6,054 bases of DNA from Gammaproteobacteria bacterium (lineage in GTDB: Bacteria; Pseudomonadota; Gammaproteobacteria; Chromatiales; Chromatiaceae): assembly GCA_019136395.1 (NCBI GenBank), contig JAGVUH010000317.1, positions 1 to 6,054 on the forward strand, read 5' to 3'. The notes below the pieces were generated by a model, which saw only the letters and a program-made list of their open reading frames with translations, was not told the DNA's origin and ran no database searches. The position numbers and the translations under genes are program-made. Every line of letters starts with the position of its first letter. Position 1 is the first letter of the stretch. Of the stretch, positions 1 to 5,722 are shown one piece after another.

Positions 1-723
1 GTCCTGGCCGCCGCCCAGGCTAGCCTGGACCCGGACATCGTCTGGTCGTCTCTTCCCCTGCCAGCGACGGCACGCGGCGCCCTCCGACCCGGGGCGCCGA
101 CCCTCGCCTGTCCCATCTGTGAGCTCGTCAGCCCCGGGGATCTGCCCCCCGATCGGCGGGGGCGCCGCCACTGTCCCCGCTGTGGCGCGCGTCTCCATCA
201 CCGCAAACCGCGCAGCCTGCAGCGCACCAGCGCCCTGCTGCTGGCCGCGGCCATCCTCTATGTACCCGCCAACCTGCTGCCGATCATGCAGACCACCTCC
301 CTGGGGCGGGTGCAGAGCGATACCATTCTCAGCGGCGCCCTCTATCTGCTCCAGTCGGGGATGTGGCCCCTGGCCCTGGTGGTCTTCGTCGCCAGCATCC
401 TCGTGCCCCTGCTCAAGATCCTGATCCTGGTGCTGCTGCTGGTCTCGATCCGCTGGCGCTGGACGTGGCGGCCCCGGGATCGCACCCGGCTCTATCGCAT
501 CCTCGAACTGGTGGGGCGCTGGTCGATGGTCGACATCTTCGTGGTCACCATCCTCGTGGCCCTGGTGCAACTGGGCAATGTCGCCAATGTGGTCGCCCAG
601 TCGGGGGCCGTATTTTTCGCCGCCGTGGTGGTGCTCACCATGCTGGCCGCCATGAGTTTCGACCCCCGCCTGATCTGGGATTCCCAGCAAGAGACGCCCG
701 ATGCCCGCAGCGCCCGTACCTGA
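1..723 (+). CDS. pqiA: PqiA, C-terminal part (partial, runs off the left edge)
   Basis: Inner-membrane subunit of the Pqi lipid-transport system, which works with the MCE protein PqiB and the lipoprotein PqiC to move lipids between the inner and outer membranes. The frame is open from base 1 with no start, so the 5' end lies outside; 240 residues are visible, roughly the second half of a PqiA of about 420. A zinc ribbon is seen as CPIC (Cys37, Cys40 of the visible part) and CPRC (Cys58, Cys61). Hydrophobic helices follow, with family-typical stretches YVPANLLPI (about 87-95), MVDIFVV, ALVQLGNVANV and, near the end, LTMLAAMSFDPRLIWD. The stop overlaps the pqiB start by 23 bp, which argues for cotranscription and coupled translation. 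The first ATG in frame (286) is inside the domain and is not the start. The reading is intact throughout, unlike pqiB and pqiC. Confidence 0.93.
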   Translation, partial: VLAAAQASLDPDIVWSSLPLPATARGALRPGAPTLACPICELVSPGDLPPDRRGRRHCPRCGARLHHRKPRSLQRTSALLLAAAILYVPANLLPIMQTTSLGRVQSDTILSGALYLLQSGMWPLALVVFVASILVPLLKILILVLLLVSIRWRWTWRPRDRTRLYRILELVGRWSMVDIFVVTILVALVQLGNVANVVAQSGAVFFAAVVVLTMLAAMSFDPRLIWDSQQETPDARSART

Positions 724-2364
724 TCCCGATCTCGCGGCCCCGCCCGAGGCCCTGCCTCCCGCCTCGCCCCCAGACCAACCCCCACCGGCCCCAGCCCTGC
801 CCCCCGAGCCGCCTCCCGATCTGCCTGAAGCGGAGGTGGCCCCCCGGGGGCGCCTGTCCTCGGTCTGGCTCATCCCGCTGCTGGCCTTGCTCATCGGCGG
901 CTGGCTGGCCTGGAAGAGCTACAGCGAGCGGGGTCCGGAGATCCAGATCGCCTTCAAGTCCGCCACCGGCCTCCAGGCCGAACGGACCAAGGTCAAATTC
1001 ATGGACGTGGAGATCGGTCAGGTGACCGGCATCAGCGTCAGTCCGGACCTGACCCATGTCCTGGTCAAGGCCCGCCTGCTGGCGGGCAGCGAGCGCTACT
1101 TGACCGACGGTACCCGCTTCTGGGTGGCACGCCCGCGCATCTCCGCCACCGAGGTGACCGGCCTGGAGACCCTGCTCTCCGGCCCCTACATCGCCATCGA
1201 TCCGGTCACCGCGGGGGATTCCCGCCGGGAATTCGTCGGCCTCGACACGCCACCCCTGGTGACCACCGCCGAACCGGGCAAGCACTTCGTCCTCAAGGCT
1301 GGCAGTCTGGGCTCCCTGAATATCGGCTCTCCCGTCTTCTATCGCGCCATCCAGGTCGGCCAGGTGGTTAGCTATGAGCTGGACCCGGACGATCAGGGGG
1401 TCAGCATCCGCGTCTTCGTCTCATCGCCCTATGAGCGCCTGGTGCTGACCAACACCCGCTTCTGGAACGCCAGCGGGATCGATGTCCGCCTGACCACCGA
1501 TGGCATCAAGGTGGAGACGGACTCCCTTCTCTCCATCCTTATCGGCGGGGTCGCCTTCGAGAACGTCCGCACCCTGGAGGCCGAGGGCACGCCGGCACCC
1601 GACAACCAGGCCTTCCCCCTCTATGCCAGCCAGGAGAAGGCCAGCGAGACCCTTTATACCCGGCGGGTCAGCTATCTGCTCTATTTCGAGGGCTCGGTGC
1701 ATGGCCTGGAGATCGGCGCCCCGGTCATGGTGCGCGGCATCAAGATCGGTCAGGTGCTGGATATCCGGTTGGACTTTGATCCGGACCACCGCAACATCCA
1801 GATCCCGGTGCTGATCGAACTAGAGCCGCAGCGGATCGAGGACGCCCCCGAGGTCGCGCCCGGGGAGGAGGGAAATATCATGGCGGAATTGGTGGCCAAG
1901 GGTTTGCGCGGCCAGCTCAAGCCCGCCAGTCTGCTCAGCGGCAAGCTCTACGTCGACCTGGATCTGCACCCCAAGGCCCCGCCCGCCGCCCTTGCCCGCC
2001 AGGGTGATCTCCCATCGAGGCGATTGGCAACGACCTGCGGGATGCCGTTCGTGGCGCCAAGGGGGTCCTCAACTCCGAGGCCCTGGCCAACGCCCTGGTG
2101 GAACTGGAGGCTAGCCTGCGGGCCCTGCGGTCCGCGGCCCAGGTGGTGGACGAGCAGACCCTGCCCAAGCTGGCCGCCGCCGTGGATCAGGTGCGCGCCA
2201 CCTTTAAGTCCGCCCAGGAGGTGATCGCCCCGGACACGGCCCTCTATCAGGACATCAAGCGGGCCTTGACGGAACTCTCCGCCGCCGCCCGCGCCACCCG
2301 CGACCTGGCGGACTTTTTGGAACGACATCCGGAGGCCCTGATCAAGGGCAAGGGGGCACGATGA
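701..2364 (+). pseudogene. pqiB: PqiB, MCE-domain lipid-transport protein, interrupted by a frameshift near 2011
   Basis: Membrane-anchored periplasmic protein whose MCE domains form a tunnel for lipids between inner and outer membranes. From ATG 701 the first frame gives a Pro-rich cytoplasmic tail (1-48), one transmembrane helix (about 54-71) and three MCE domains (about 79-170, 195-290, 322-425), each with a G-x-V-x-F/Y/R-x-x-x-(I/V)-x-(I/V)-G-Q-V type core such as PVMVRGIKIGQV. Around 2011-2013 (CTCCCATC) the frame must change to continue as IEAIGNDLRDAVRGA and then a long helical coiled-coil region ending ERHPEALIKGKGAR, stop at 2364. The change equals one missing base (or two extra). 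Family members usually have some 25 more residues between the HP-x-APP motif (423-428) and the IGNDLR motif, so a short deletion may also have occurred. Read without correction, the first frame runs on to 2224 as nonsense rich in Pro, Trp and Arg. The start overlaps pqiA. The break is either decay or a sequence error. Confidence 0.88.
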
Positions 2365-2437
2365 GCAGATGCCTGAGGCAGGGGTCGGCTAGGGCCAGGA
2401 GTGTCCAGCAGGTAAGGCTATCAAGGCTGAGAACCCA

Positions 2438-2462
2438 GTCAGATTCGTTAGCTGACACGAAT
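2438..2462. repeat. two overlapping short inverted repeats in the pqiB-pqiC spacer
   Basis: GTCAG (2438-2442) pairs with CTGAC (2452-2456), and ATTCGT (2443-2448) pairs with ACGAAT (2457-2462). The two hairpins interlock, so they are mutually exclusive or could form a pseudoknot. They lie in the 2365-2555 stretch that separates the pqiB stop from the likely pqiC start. No T-run follows, so a terminator is unlikely. Role unknown; may be chance. Confidence 0.35.
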
Positions 2463-2500
2463 GCACAAACAGAAGCAGGAATTGGAGTCGCAAGCGGGAC

Positions 2501-2554
2501 GGGATCAGGATTGGGAGCAGTATCGGGATCAGGATCGGGATCAGGATCGGGGTC
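2501..2554 (+). repeat. 12-bp tandem repeat (GGGATCAGGATC)x4.5 just before the pqiC signal peptide
   Basis: Successive units are GGGATCAGGATT, GGGAGCAGTATC, GGGATCAGGATC, GGGATCAGGATC and a half unit GGGGTC. The two perfect copies lie at 2525-2548. The array ends 1 bp before ATG 2556, the likely true pqiC start. In the pqiC frame it would encode Gly-Ser repeats, in the next frame Arg-Asp-Gln-Asp, and on the other strand Asp-Pro, so coding meaning is doubtful. Slippage-type expansion is the simplest origin. Confidence 0.85.
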
Positions 2555-3186
2555 GATGCCGCGACTGGGTTGGGGTCTGGTGTTGGCGGGACTGGTCTGG
2601 CTTGCCGGCTGTGCCTCCACTCCGCCGGCTAGCTTTTACGCCCTCTCCCCTCTGCCCGAGGCCCGGGATCGCCAGGGTAGTCTGACGGAGGGCGACCTCA
2701 GCCTGGGCATCGGCCCGGTCACGCTGCCCGACTTCCTTGATCGGCCGCAACTCGTCGATCGCTCCGGGGCCAACCGCCTGGAGGTCGATGAATTCCAGCG
2801 CTGGGGCGGTTCCCTGCGCGCCGATATCGTCAACATCCTCAGCGAAAACCTGGCCCATCTCCTCGGCACCAGCCGGGTGCTGATCCTGCCCGCCGAGGTC
2901 CGGGTGCCAGTCCAGTATCGGCTGGTCGCCGATATCCTGCGCTTCGAGCCCGGCGACGACGGCCACGCCCATCTCAAGGTGCGCTGGGCGCCTTCCGCCA
3001 GCCCTATACCCCGGGGGATCGAGACAGCCAGGTGGCGGCCCTCAGTGCCTGCCTTGGCGACTTCAGTCGCGAGGTGGCGACAACCCTGCTTGGTCTCCCG
3101 CGTAACTACCGGGTGGCCCAGGAATTACTTCATATCCTTGCAGGAGGTGGTGCGTGATCAGGTGAGAGATCCGCTGAGGGGGTGCA

Positions 3187-3325
3187 ATGAGCCCCTGGAC
3201 ATCTGGGTTTACAGCCTGGCGGCCCTGCTGTGCCCTGCGCGCGGCTGGGCGAGGAGGCGGGGGTGCCCTGGGCGGCGGGACCGGCACCGAAGGCGTTTGT
3301 GCGGCGCGTGCGGAGGGAGTGGTAG
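3187..3325 (+). pseudogene. remnant of a small gene ending in FVRRVRREW
   Basis: I do not recognise a family. Translated pieces in different frames look protein-like and can be strung together: ATG AGC at 3187, then LDIWVYSLAALL (frame of 3195), then RLGEEAGVPWAAGPAPKAFVRRVRREW in the frame ending at TAG 3323-3325. Each join needs one extra base, near GCCCCTGG (3191-3198) and near TGTGCCCTG (3229-3237). Restored, it would be a protein of about 45 residues with a basic, helix-turn-helix-like C-terminus almost identical to the end of the next gene. The TAG is directly followed, in frame, by the GTG start of that gene. It could instead be noncoding sequence carrying only a duplicated 3' end. Confidence 0.4.
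3299..3323 (+). repeat. 25-bp direct repeat, copy 1 (copy 2 at 3548-3572)
   Basis: This stretch matches 3548-3572 at 23 of 25 positions (mismatches at positions 9 and 16). Both copies are read in the same frame as VRRVRREW at the end of a reading frame. The offset is 249 bp, exactly 83 codons, the length of the intact HTH protein between them. This suggests tandem duplication of a gene or of its 3' end. Confidence 0.8.
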
Positions 3326-3577
3326 GTGAGCGATCCCTTGAGCGATGCGCTGCGGGAGCTGATACGGGCGGGGGTGGACCCCTTGGTGTGTCGGCGGGTG
3401 TTGGGGCAGGTGCGGGCGCGCTGGGTGGGGCAGTGCTATATCCGGGCGGTGGATCGGGAGCTGCGTAATGCCGAGATCCAGGCGGCGTTGAAGGCGGGGG
3501 AGCCGTTGGCGACGGTGGCGAAACGGGTGCAGGCCAGCGTGCATACCGTGCGGCGGGTGCGGCGGGAGTGGTTGTGA
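3326..3577 (+). CDS. small helix-turn-helix protein, possibly Mor/C-like phage activator
   Basis: Intact 83-residue protein from GTG 3326, chosen because GGAGG (3312-3316) lies 9 nt upstream. The C-terminal half (about residues 47-82: NAEIQAALKAGEPLATVAKR and then VHTVRRVRREW) has the helix-turn-helix pattern, with Ala/Val core and basic recognition helix. The preceding YIRAVDRELRN and the overall layout recall the C-terminal DNA-binding part of the Mu Mor/C middle and late activators, but at 83 residues it is shorter than Mor (about 129). This assignment is inference; any small HTH regulator is possible. It starts immediately after the stop of an upstream remnant with a matching end, and lies between the pqi operon and a recombinase fragment, so a prophage or integrative-element origin fits. 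Confidence 0.6.
   Translation: MSDPLSDALRELIRAGVDPLVCRRVLGQVRARWVGQCYIRAVDRELRNAEIQAALKAGEPLATVAKRVQASVHTVRRVRREWL
3548..3572 (+). repeat. 25-bp direct repeat, copy 2
   Basis: Second copy of the VRRVRREW-coding repeat, forming the end of the intact helix-turn-helix gene; 23 of 25 bases match the copy at 3299-3323. Confidence 0.8.
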
Positions 3578-3584
3578 GGGGGAA

Positions 3585-3612
3585 GGCAGGGGCTACTTTG
3601 AAGGAGCCTGCC
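3585..3612 (+). terminator. weak hairpin after the HTH gene
   Basis: GGCA-GG-GGCT (3585-3594) can pair with AGCC-TGCC (3605-3612), with a GG bulge and a 10-nt loop, 7 bp after the HTH gene's stop. There is no T-run after it, so factor-independent termination is doubtful; it is listed as the only candidate between the + strand genes and the converging - strand fragment. Confidence 0.25.
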
Positions 3613-3637
3613 TGAGTCCCCGAAAGCGGCCTCAGAT

Positions 3638-3937
3638 TCATCTAGTCCGTTCGGCCGGTTCGTCCCAACAGCGGCTCTTGACGACACCCGCCGACAGCGT
3701 CGGCCTTCCTGCCATCACGTCAACACCAAGGTAACTGACCGTGCTCTCAATTTTTCGATGGCCCAAAAACAGTTGCAACGCGCGGGGGTTCTTCGTCCGC
3801 ATCAGGCGATAGATCAGCGTCGTCTTCGTGCGGCGCAAGGAGTGCGTGCTGTATTCCGTGGGATCGGCACCGGTCAAGGCGACCGGCAGAACCAACCGCG
3901 GCAGCTCGCCTTGGCCTTGCAACTCTCTGCCCAACGC
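3638..3937 (-). pseudogene. tyrosine recombinase (phage-type integrase), C-terminal fragment
   Basis: Remnant of a site-specific recombinase of the phage integrase family. Counting from TTG 3934, it keeps the second catalytic Arg box (HSLRR, His31 and Arg34), the LGH box (His59) and the nucleophile region STVSYLGVDV (Tyr68). The N-terminal core-binding domain and the first catalytic Arg are absent, so it cannot be active. About 98 residues remain against roughly 300-400 for a full integrase. After Tyr68 the tail (from MAGRPTLSAG to the end) is unlike the usual short acidic end of related integrases and may be read-through into foreign sequence. An in-frame TAA (3938-3940) lies just upstream, inside the IS target site TTAA, and remains in frame when the IS is removed in thought. 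The gene was therefore broken before the IS arrived. A 6-bp stem (GCCGAC/GTCGGC, 3690-3704) sits in the tail. Confidence 0.8.
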
Positions 3938-3941
3938 TTAA
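3938..3941. repeat. TTAA target-site duplication, left copy
   Basis: TTAA directly abuts the left IS end and is repeated at 5422-5425 beyond the right end. Since TTAA is its own reverse complement, the boundary between target and IS repeat is set by the known 4-bp IS701 duplication rather than by sequence alone. Confidence 0.8.
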
Positions 3942-3958
3942 TTCTACTTTGTCAGATT
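3942..3958 (+). repeat. IS terminal inverted repeat, left
   Basis: TTCTACTTTGTCAGATT, the exact reverse complement of 5405-5421. With the flanking TTAA, itself a palindrome, the match reaches 21 bp. Similarity continues weakly inward (CAGATT then C or G, then ATT). Confidence 0.93.
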
Positions 3959-5301
3959 CATTCCAACGCTGCCGCCCTTCGGGCGAGGGAATCCTTGGCC
4001 TGCTCCCGCAGAGTGTGGCGCTTGGTAATGATCTCGGCCAGGTCTTCAGCGGTGAACTGGCGACGTGGTAGCAAATAGGCCAGGGCCGTGACCAAATCGT
4101 TGAACGAGAGCATCGGCCACTGCGTCCGGCCGTGGATTTTCTGTTTGGCCAGGAACAGTGTCGCCAACATCACCAAGGCCATATGATGATGCCAGGCATC
4201 CCAACGGCGCACCTGATAGTCGGCCAGGCCGCATTCACTCTTGGCCTCGCGAAAGCTGTGCTCGATGAAAAACCGTTGGGCCTGGACGCGCGCCAGTTCT
4301 GTCCAAGGCGTGTGCTCGGGGGCGTTGGACAAGCAATAGTGGGAGATCTCACGGGTGCCAACTTCCCGCCGCACGAACAGATGCCAGCAGCGGGCCTGGG
4401 CTTGGGAGGGGTCCCAGACCCAGACCCGGGTCTGCAGGTACTCGGCGACCAGTTGCCCTTTCTCACCCCCGCGCAGGCACAGGCGTTGCCAGGCGTCGGC
4501 CGGCTGGGCGGCGGCCCAGTGGTCGACCCGCACCGCGGCCGACTGCGCCTGAGGGTGCCCGGGGCGGCGCCCGCGTCCCGACCACGCCGGCACCTGCGGG
4601 GCGGGGTCCTGAAGATAAACCGATTGATTACAATGGACATCGGCGACGAAGCGGCAGCCCAAAGCGTCGAGCCCGTACAGAAAGGTGGGTTCCTTGCCAT
4701 AGCCACCGTCCACACCGACATACCCGAAGTGCAGCCCCCGCCGCTGCGCCGTGGCGACCATCGCCAACGCCAGTGCCGTCTTGCTACGGTAGTTCCGAGC
4801 CTCCTCCGGGATGGCGGCCTGCTCGCAGCGCGGCGCGTCGTCCGCCCATGCCTGGGGCAGATACAGGCGGACGTCCACCAGGCTGGCCATATCCCCCCGG
4901 CACAGGGCCGTGAACACACCCACTTGGCAGTTATCGACCTTGCCCAGCCGGCCATTCCACTGCGGGGCGACTCCGGCCGACCGCTCGCCCTTCTTGGCAA
5001 AGCCGCTTTCATCAATCAACAACACCGACTGCGCACCACCCAGCAACGCGTTGGCCTCTTGGGCCAACTGGTCGCCGAATCCATCCCAGTCAACCGCACC
5101 TTCGGTGAGCAGGTGCTGCATCGACTGATGATCGACCGCGTTGACTTCACTCATACGCAACATGTTGGCCCGCTCCGATTGGAACAACCCGCGCATATAG
5201 CCGCCAAAGGTCGCTGTAGCGTCGCGGGTGCACGAGTGGAAAAATCGTGAGAAAGGCTCTAAATGGGCACTGAGCGCCGCTGGCAGGCCCTGAAGGGTAA
5301 T
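3958..5301 (-). CDS. IS701-family DDE transposase
   Basis: Catalyses cut-and-paste movement of the surrounding IS. The first in-frame ATG is at 5196 (412 residues), but the family's conserved N-terminus clearly continues upstream in the same frame (LPAALSAHLEPFSRFF, then ATATFGGYMRGL), which is open back to a stop at 5335-5337. No ATG, GTG or TTG exists there; ATT 5301 (447 residues) is the earliest plausible start, chosen on homology. Alternatively GTG 5330 in another frame would join if the C5 run near 5315 were one base longer. Numbered from Met5196: catalytic Asp62 (LIDESG), Asp163 (GVDGGYG) and Glu312, with Arg308 and Lys319 forming the R-(3)-E-(6)-K part of the IS4-like signature; the usual Tyr of that signature is Gln305. 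The triad looks intact. The stop codon lies at the inner edge of the left terminal repeat. Promoter elements lie inside the right IS end. Confidence 0.9.
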   Translation of the reverse strand: MTLQGLPAALSAHLEPFSRFFHSCTRDATATFGGYMRGLFQSERANMLRMSEVNAVDHQSMQHLLTEGAVDWDGFGDQLAQEANALLGGAQSVLLIDESGFAKKGERSAGVAPQWNGRLGKVDNCQVGVFTALCRGDMASLVDVRLYLPQAWADDAPRCEQAAIPEEARNYRSKTALALAMVATAQRRGLHFGYVGVDGGYGKEPTFLYGLDALGCRFVADVHCNQSVYLQDPAPQVPAWSGRGRRPGHPQAQSAAVRVDHWAAAQPADAWQRLCLRGGEKGQLVAEYLQTRVWVWDPSQAQARCWHLFVRREVGTREISHYCLSNAPEHTPWTELARVQAQRFFIEHSFREAKSECGLADYQVRRWDAWHHHMALVMLATLFLAKQKIHGRTQWPMLSFNDLVTALAYLLPRRQFTAEDLAEIITKRHTLREQAKDSLARRAAALE

Positions 5302-5327
5302 TTGAAGGCAAACGGGGGTAGTATTTT

Positions 5328-5342
5328 CACGACTTCATCGTG
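5328..5342 (-). promoter_or_regulatory. 15-bp palindrome in the transposase leader
   Basis: On the - strand this reads CACGA-TGAAG-TCGTG, a perfect 5-bp stem with a 5-nt loop, between the -10 and the transposase frame. It matches the motif at 5374-5388 at 12 of 15 positions. It could be a repressor or transposase binding site, or an RNA hairpin limiting translation of the transposase. Confidence 0.4.
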
Positions 5343-5367
5343 ATTTACTCTTTTTAAACAATAGCTT

Positions 5368-5373
5368 ATTATA
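5368..5373 (-). promoter_or_regulatory. -10 element of the transposase promoter (TATAAT)
   Basis: A perfect TATAAT reading leftward, 67 nt upstream of ATT 5301, in the only AT-rich stretch of the IS. The best -35 at 17-bp spacing is TACGCA (3 of 6 matches), so a weak promoter is predicted, as is common for transposases. It is flanked by two related 15-bp palindromes. Confidence 0.5.
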
Positions 5374-5388
5374 CATGATTCCATCGTG
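5374..5388 (-). promoter_or_regulatory. 15-bp imperfect palindrome abutting the -10
   Basis: CACGATGGAATCATG on the - strand, a degenerate copy of the 5328-5342 palindrome, 46 bp apart start to start. It directly abuts TATAAT, so a protein bound here would block the promoter. Confidence 0.35.
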
Positions 5389-5404
5389 AATGCGTAGCCA
5401 AATC

Positions 5405-5421
5405 AATCTGACAAAGTAGAA
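5405..5421 (-). repeat. IS terminal inverted repeat, right
   Basis: AATCTGACAAAGTAGAA, the exact partner of the left terminal repeat, located upstream of the transposase promoter. Confidence 0.93.
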
Positions 5422-5425
5422 TTAA
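5422..5425. repeat. TTAA target-site duplication, right copy
   Basis: Second copy of the 4-bp target, next to the right terminal repeat and 18 bp from the toxin stop codon. Confidence 0.8.
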
Positions 5426-5443
5426 TGTCCTTGACGGAGATCT

Positions 5444-5722
5444 TCAACGATAGACCTCGTCGTGCGTGCCGATGTCGAGTAGGACGATCTCCCGCTCAGT
5501 CACTCGCACCAGCAAAGTCAGCCGATACGAATATGTGAGGCTAACCGCCTGCACGCCAGCCAAATTGCAGGAGAGTGGATGAAGCTTGAGCTGCGGTTGG
5601 AAGGGATCTCGGCTTAGATCGTCCAGGGTATCCCGTAGAGCTGGGCGAAGATCGGGATGTTTGCGGAGAAACTTGCGCGTGCGGCGCTCGAAATGCTGGG
5701 TCGTGACCAGGGCGAAGCTCAT
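5444..5722 (-). CDS. type II toxin, RelE/StbE-like
   Basis: Predicted toxin of the RelE/ParE fold; most relatives of this type are ribosome-dependent mRNA endonucleases, though the activity cannot be read from the sequence. At 92 residues it has the expected length. Visible family features are the basic helix FERRTRKFLRKHPDLR (11-26), LSRDPFQPQLKLHPL (36-50), SYRL (Tyr66, Arg67) and the C-terminal LLDIGTHDEVYR with His87. ATG 5722 overlaps the antitoxin stop as ATGA, the usual coupling in such pairs, with the antitoxin first. The gene is intact: the IS landed 22 bp beyond its stop. GC-rich like its neighbours, with no sign of decay. ParE-type gyrase poisoning is a less likely alternative. Confidence 0.85.
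   Translation of the reverse strand: MSFALVTTQHFERRTRKFLRKHPDLRPALRDTLDDLSRDPFQPQLKLHPLSCNLAGVQAVSLTYSYRLTLLVRVTEREIVLLDIGTHDEVYR

Larger units (their letters stand above)
2361..3157 (+). pseudogene. pqiC: PqiC, outer-membrane lipoprotein, frameshifted near 2991
   Basis: PqiC/YmbA is an outer-membrane lipoprotein (ABC-type transport auxiliary family) that docks the PqiB tunnel. An ATG at 2361 overlaps the pqiB stop as ATGA, but the more natural start is ATG 2556: it gives a short lipoprotein signal peptide MPRLGWGLVLAGLVWLAGC with lipobox LAGC and acylated Cys19, followed by STPPASFYALSP. The 65 residues between the two starts are Gln/Thr then Gly-Ser repeats and do not look like PqiC. The body (GIGPVTLPDFLDRPQLV, then EFQRWGGSLRADIVNILSENL and RLVADILRFE) is typical. 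After VRWA (about 2990) the correct frame resumes as FRQPYTPG and then VAALSACLGDFSREVATTLLGL, stopping at TGA 3155-3157. The change is again of the missing-one-base type, and about 12-15 residues that usually separate W from R-x-Y appear absent. Uncorrected, the frame runs on meaninglessly to 3329. Confidence 0.85.
3942..5421 (-). mobile_element. IS701-family insertion sequence, complete, 1480 bp
   Basis: Bounded by perfect 17-bp terminal inverted repeats (3942-3958 and 5405-5421) and flanked on both sides by TTAA (3938-3941 and 5422-5425), matching the 4-bp YTAR-type duplication known for IS701 elements. It holds one DDE transposase gene, transcribed towards the left. The transposase stop codon (3958-3960) overlaps the inner base of the left repeat. 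The matching duplications on both flanks show a simple insertion without adjacent deletion. It lies 22 bp past the toxin stop codon, on the same strand, so toxin-antitoxin transcription may read into it. Confidence 0.93.

Noticed and set aside
635..1285. Long - strand open frame opposite pqiA and pqiB
   Set aside because: Gly/Arg-rich shadow of the conserved MCE coding frame; no family resemblance.
2003..2020. Programmed ribosomal frameshift in pqiB
   Set aside because: CTCCCA is not a slippery heptamer, no structured element is evident after it, and the change is accompanied by apparent loss of residues; an error or mutation is simpler.
2361..2554. Gly-Ser repeat region as a genuine extended PqiC N-terminus
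   Set aside because: It would place 65 hydrophilic residues ahead of a complete lipoprotein signal peptide; ATG 2556 gives a textbook start.
2501..2554. Tandem repeats as a CRISPR array or iteron origin
   Set aside because: Units are contiguous without spacers, lie inside an operon, and no replication or cas genes are near.
3187..3468. A 93-codon open frame on the + strand from ATG 3187
   Set aside because: After the first few codons it is low-complexity Gly/Ala-rich and overlaps the better-supported HTH gene in another frame.
3650..3670. GGTTCGTCCC resembling a tRNA T-arm near the recombinase fragment, which could mark an attachment site
   Set aside because: No acceptor stem, anticodon arm or D-arm can be built around it.
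3632..3962. The 10-mer TCAGATTCAT at 3632-3641 and again at the IS left end (3952-3961), both overlapping stop codons
   Set aside because: Several 10-bp matches are expected by chance in a 6-kb window, and neither flanks a duplicated unit, so I do not treat it as an att site or a solo IS end.
4132..5250. A 372-codon open frame on the + strand opposite the transposase
   Set aside because: It is the antisense shadow of a GC-rich gene, with no recognisable motif and no ribosome site; the - strand frame carries the DDE motifs.
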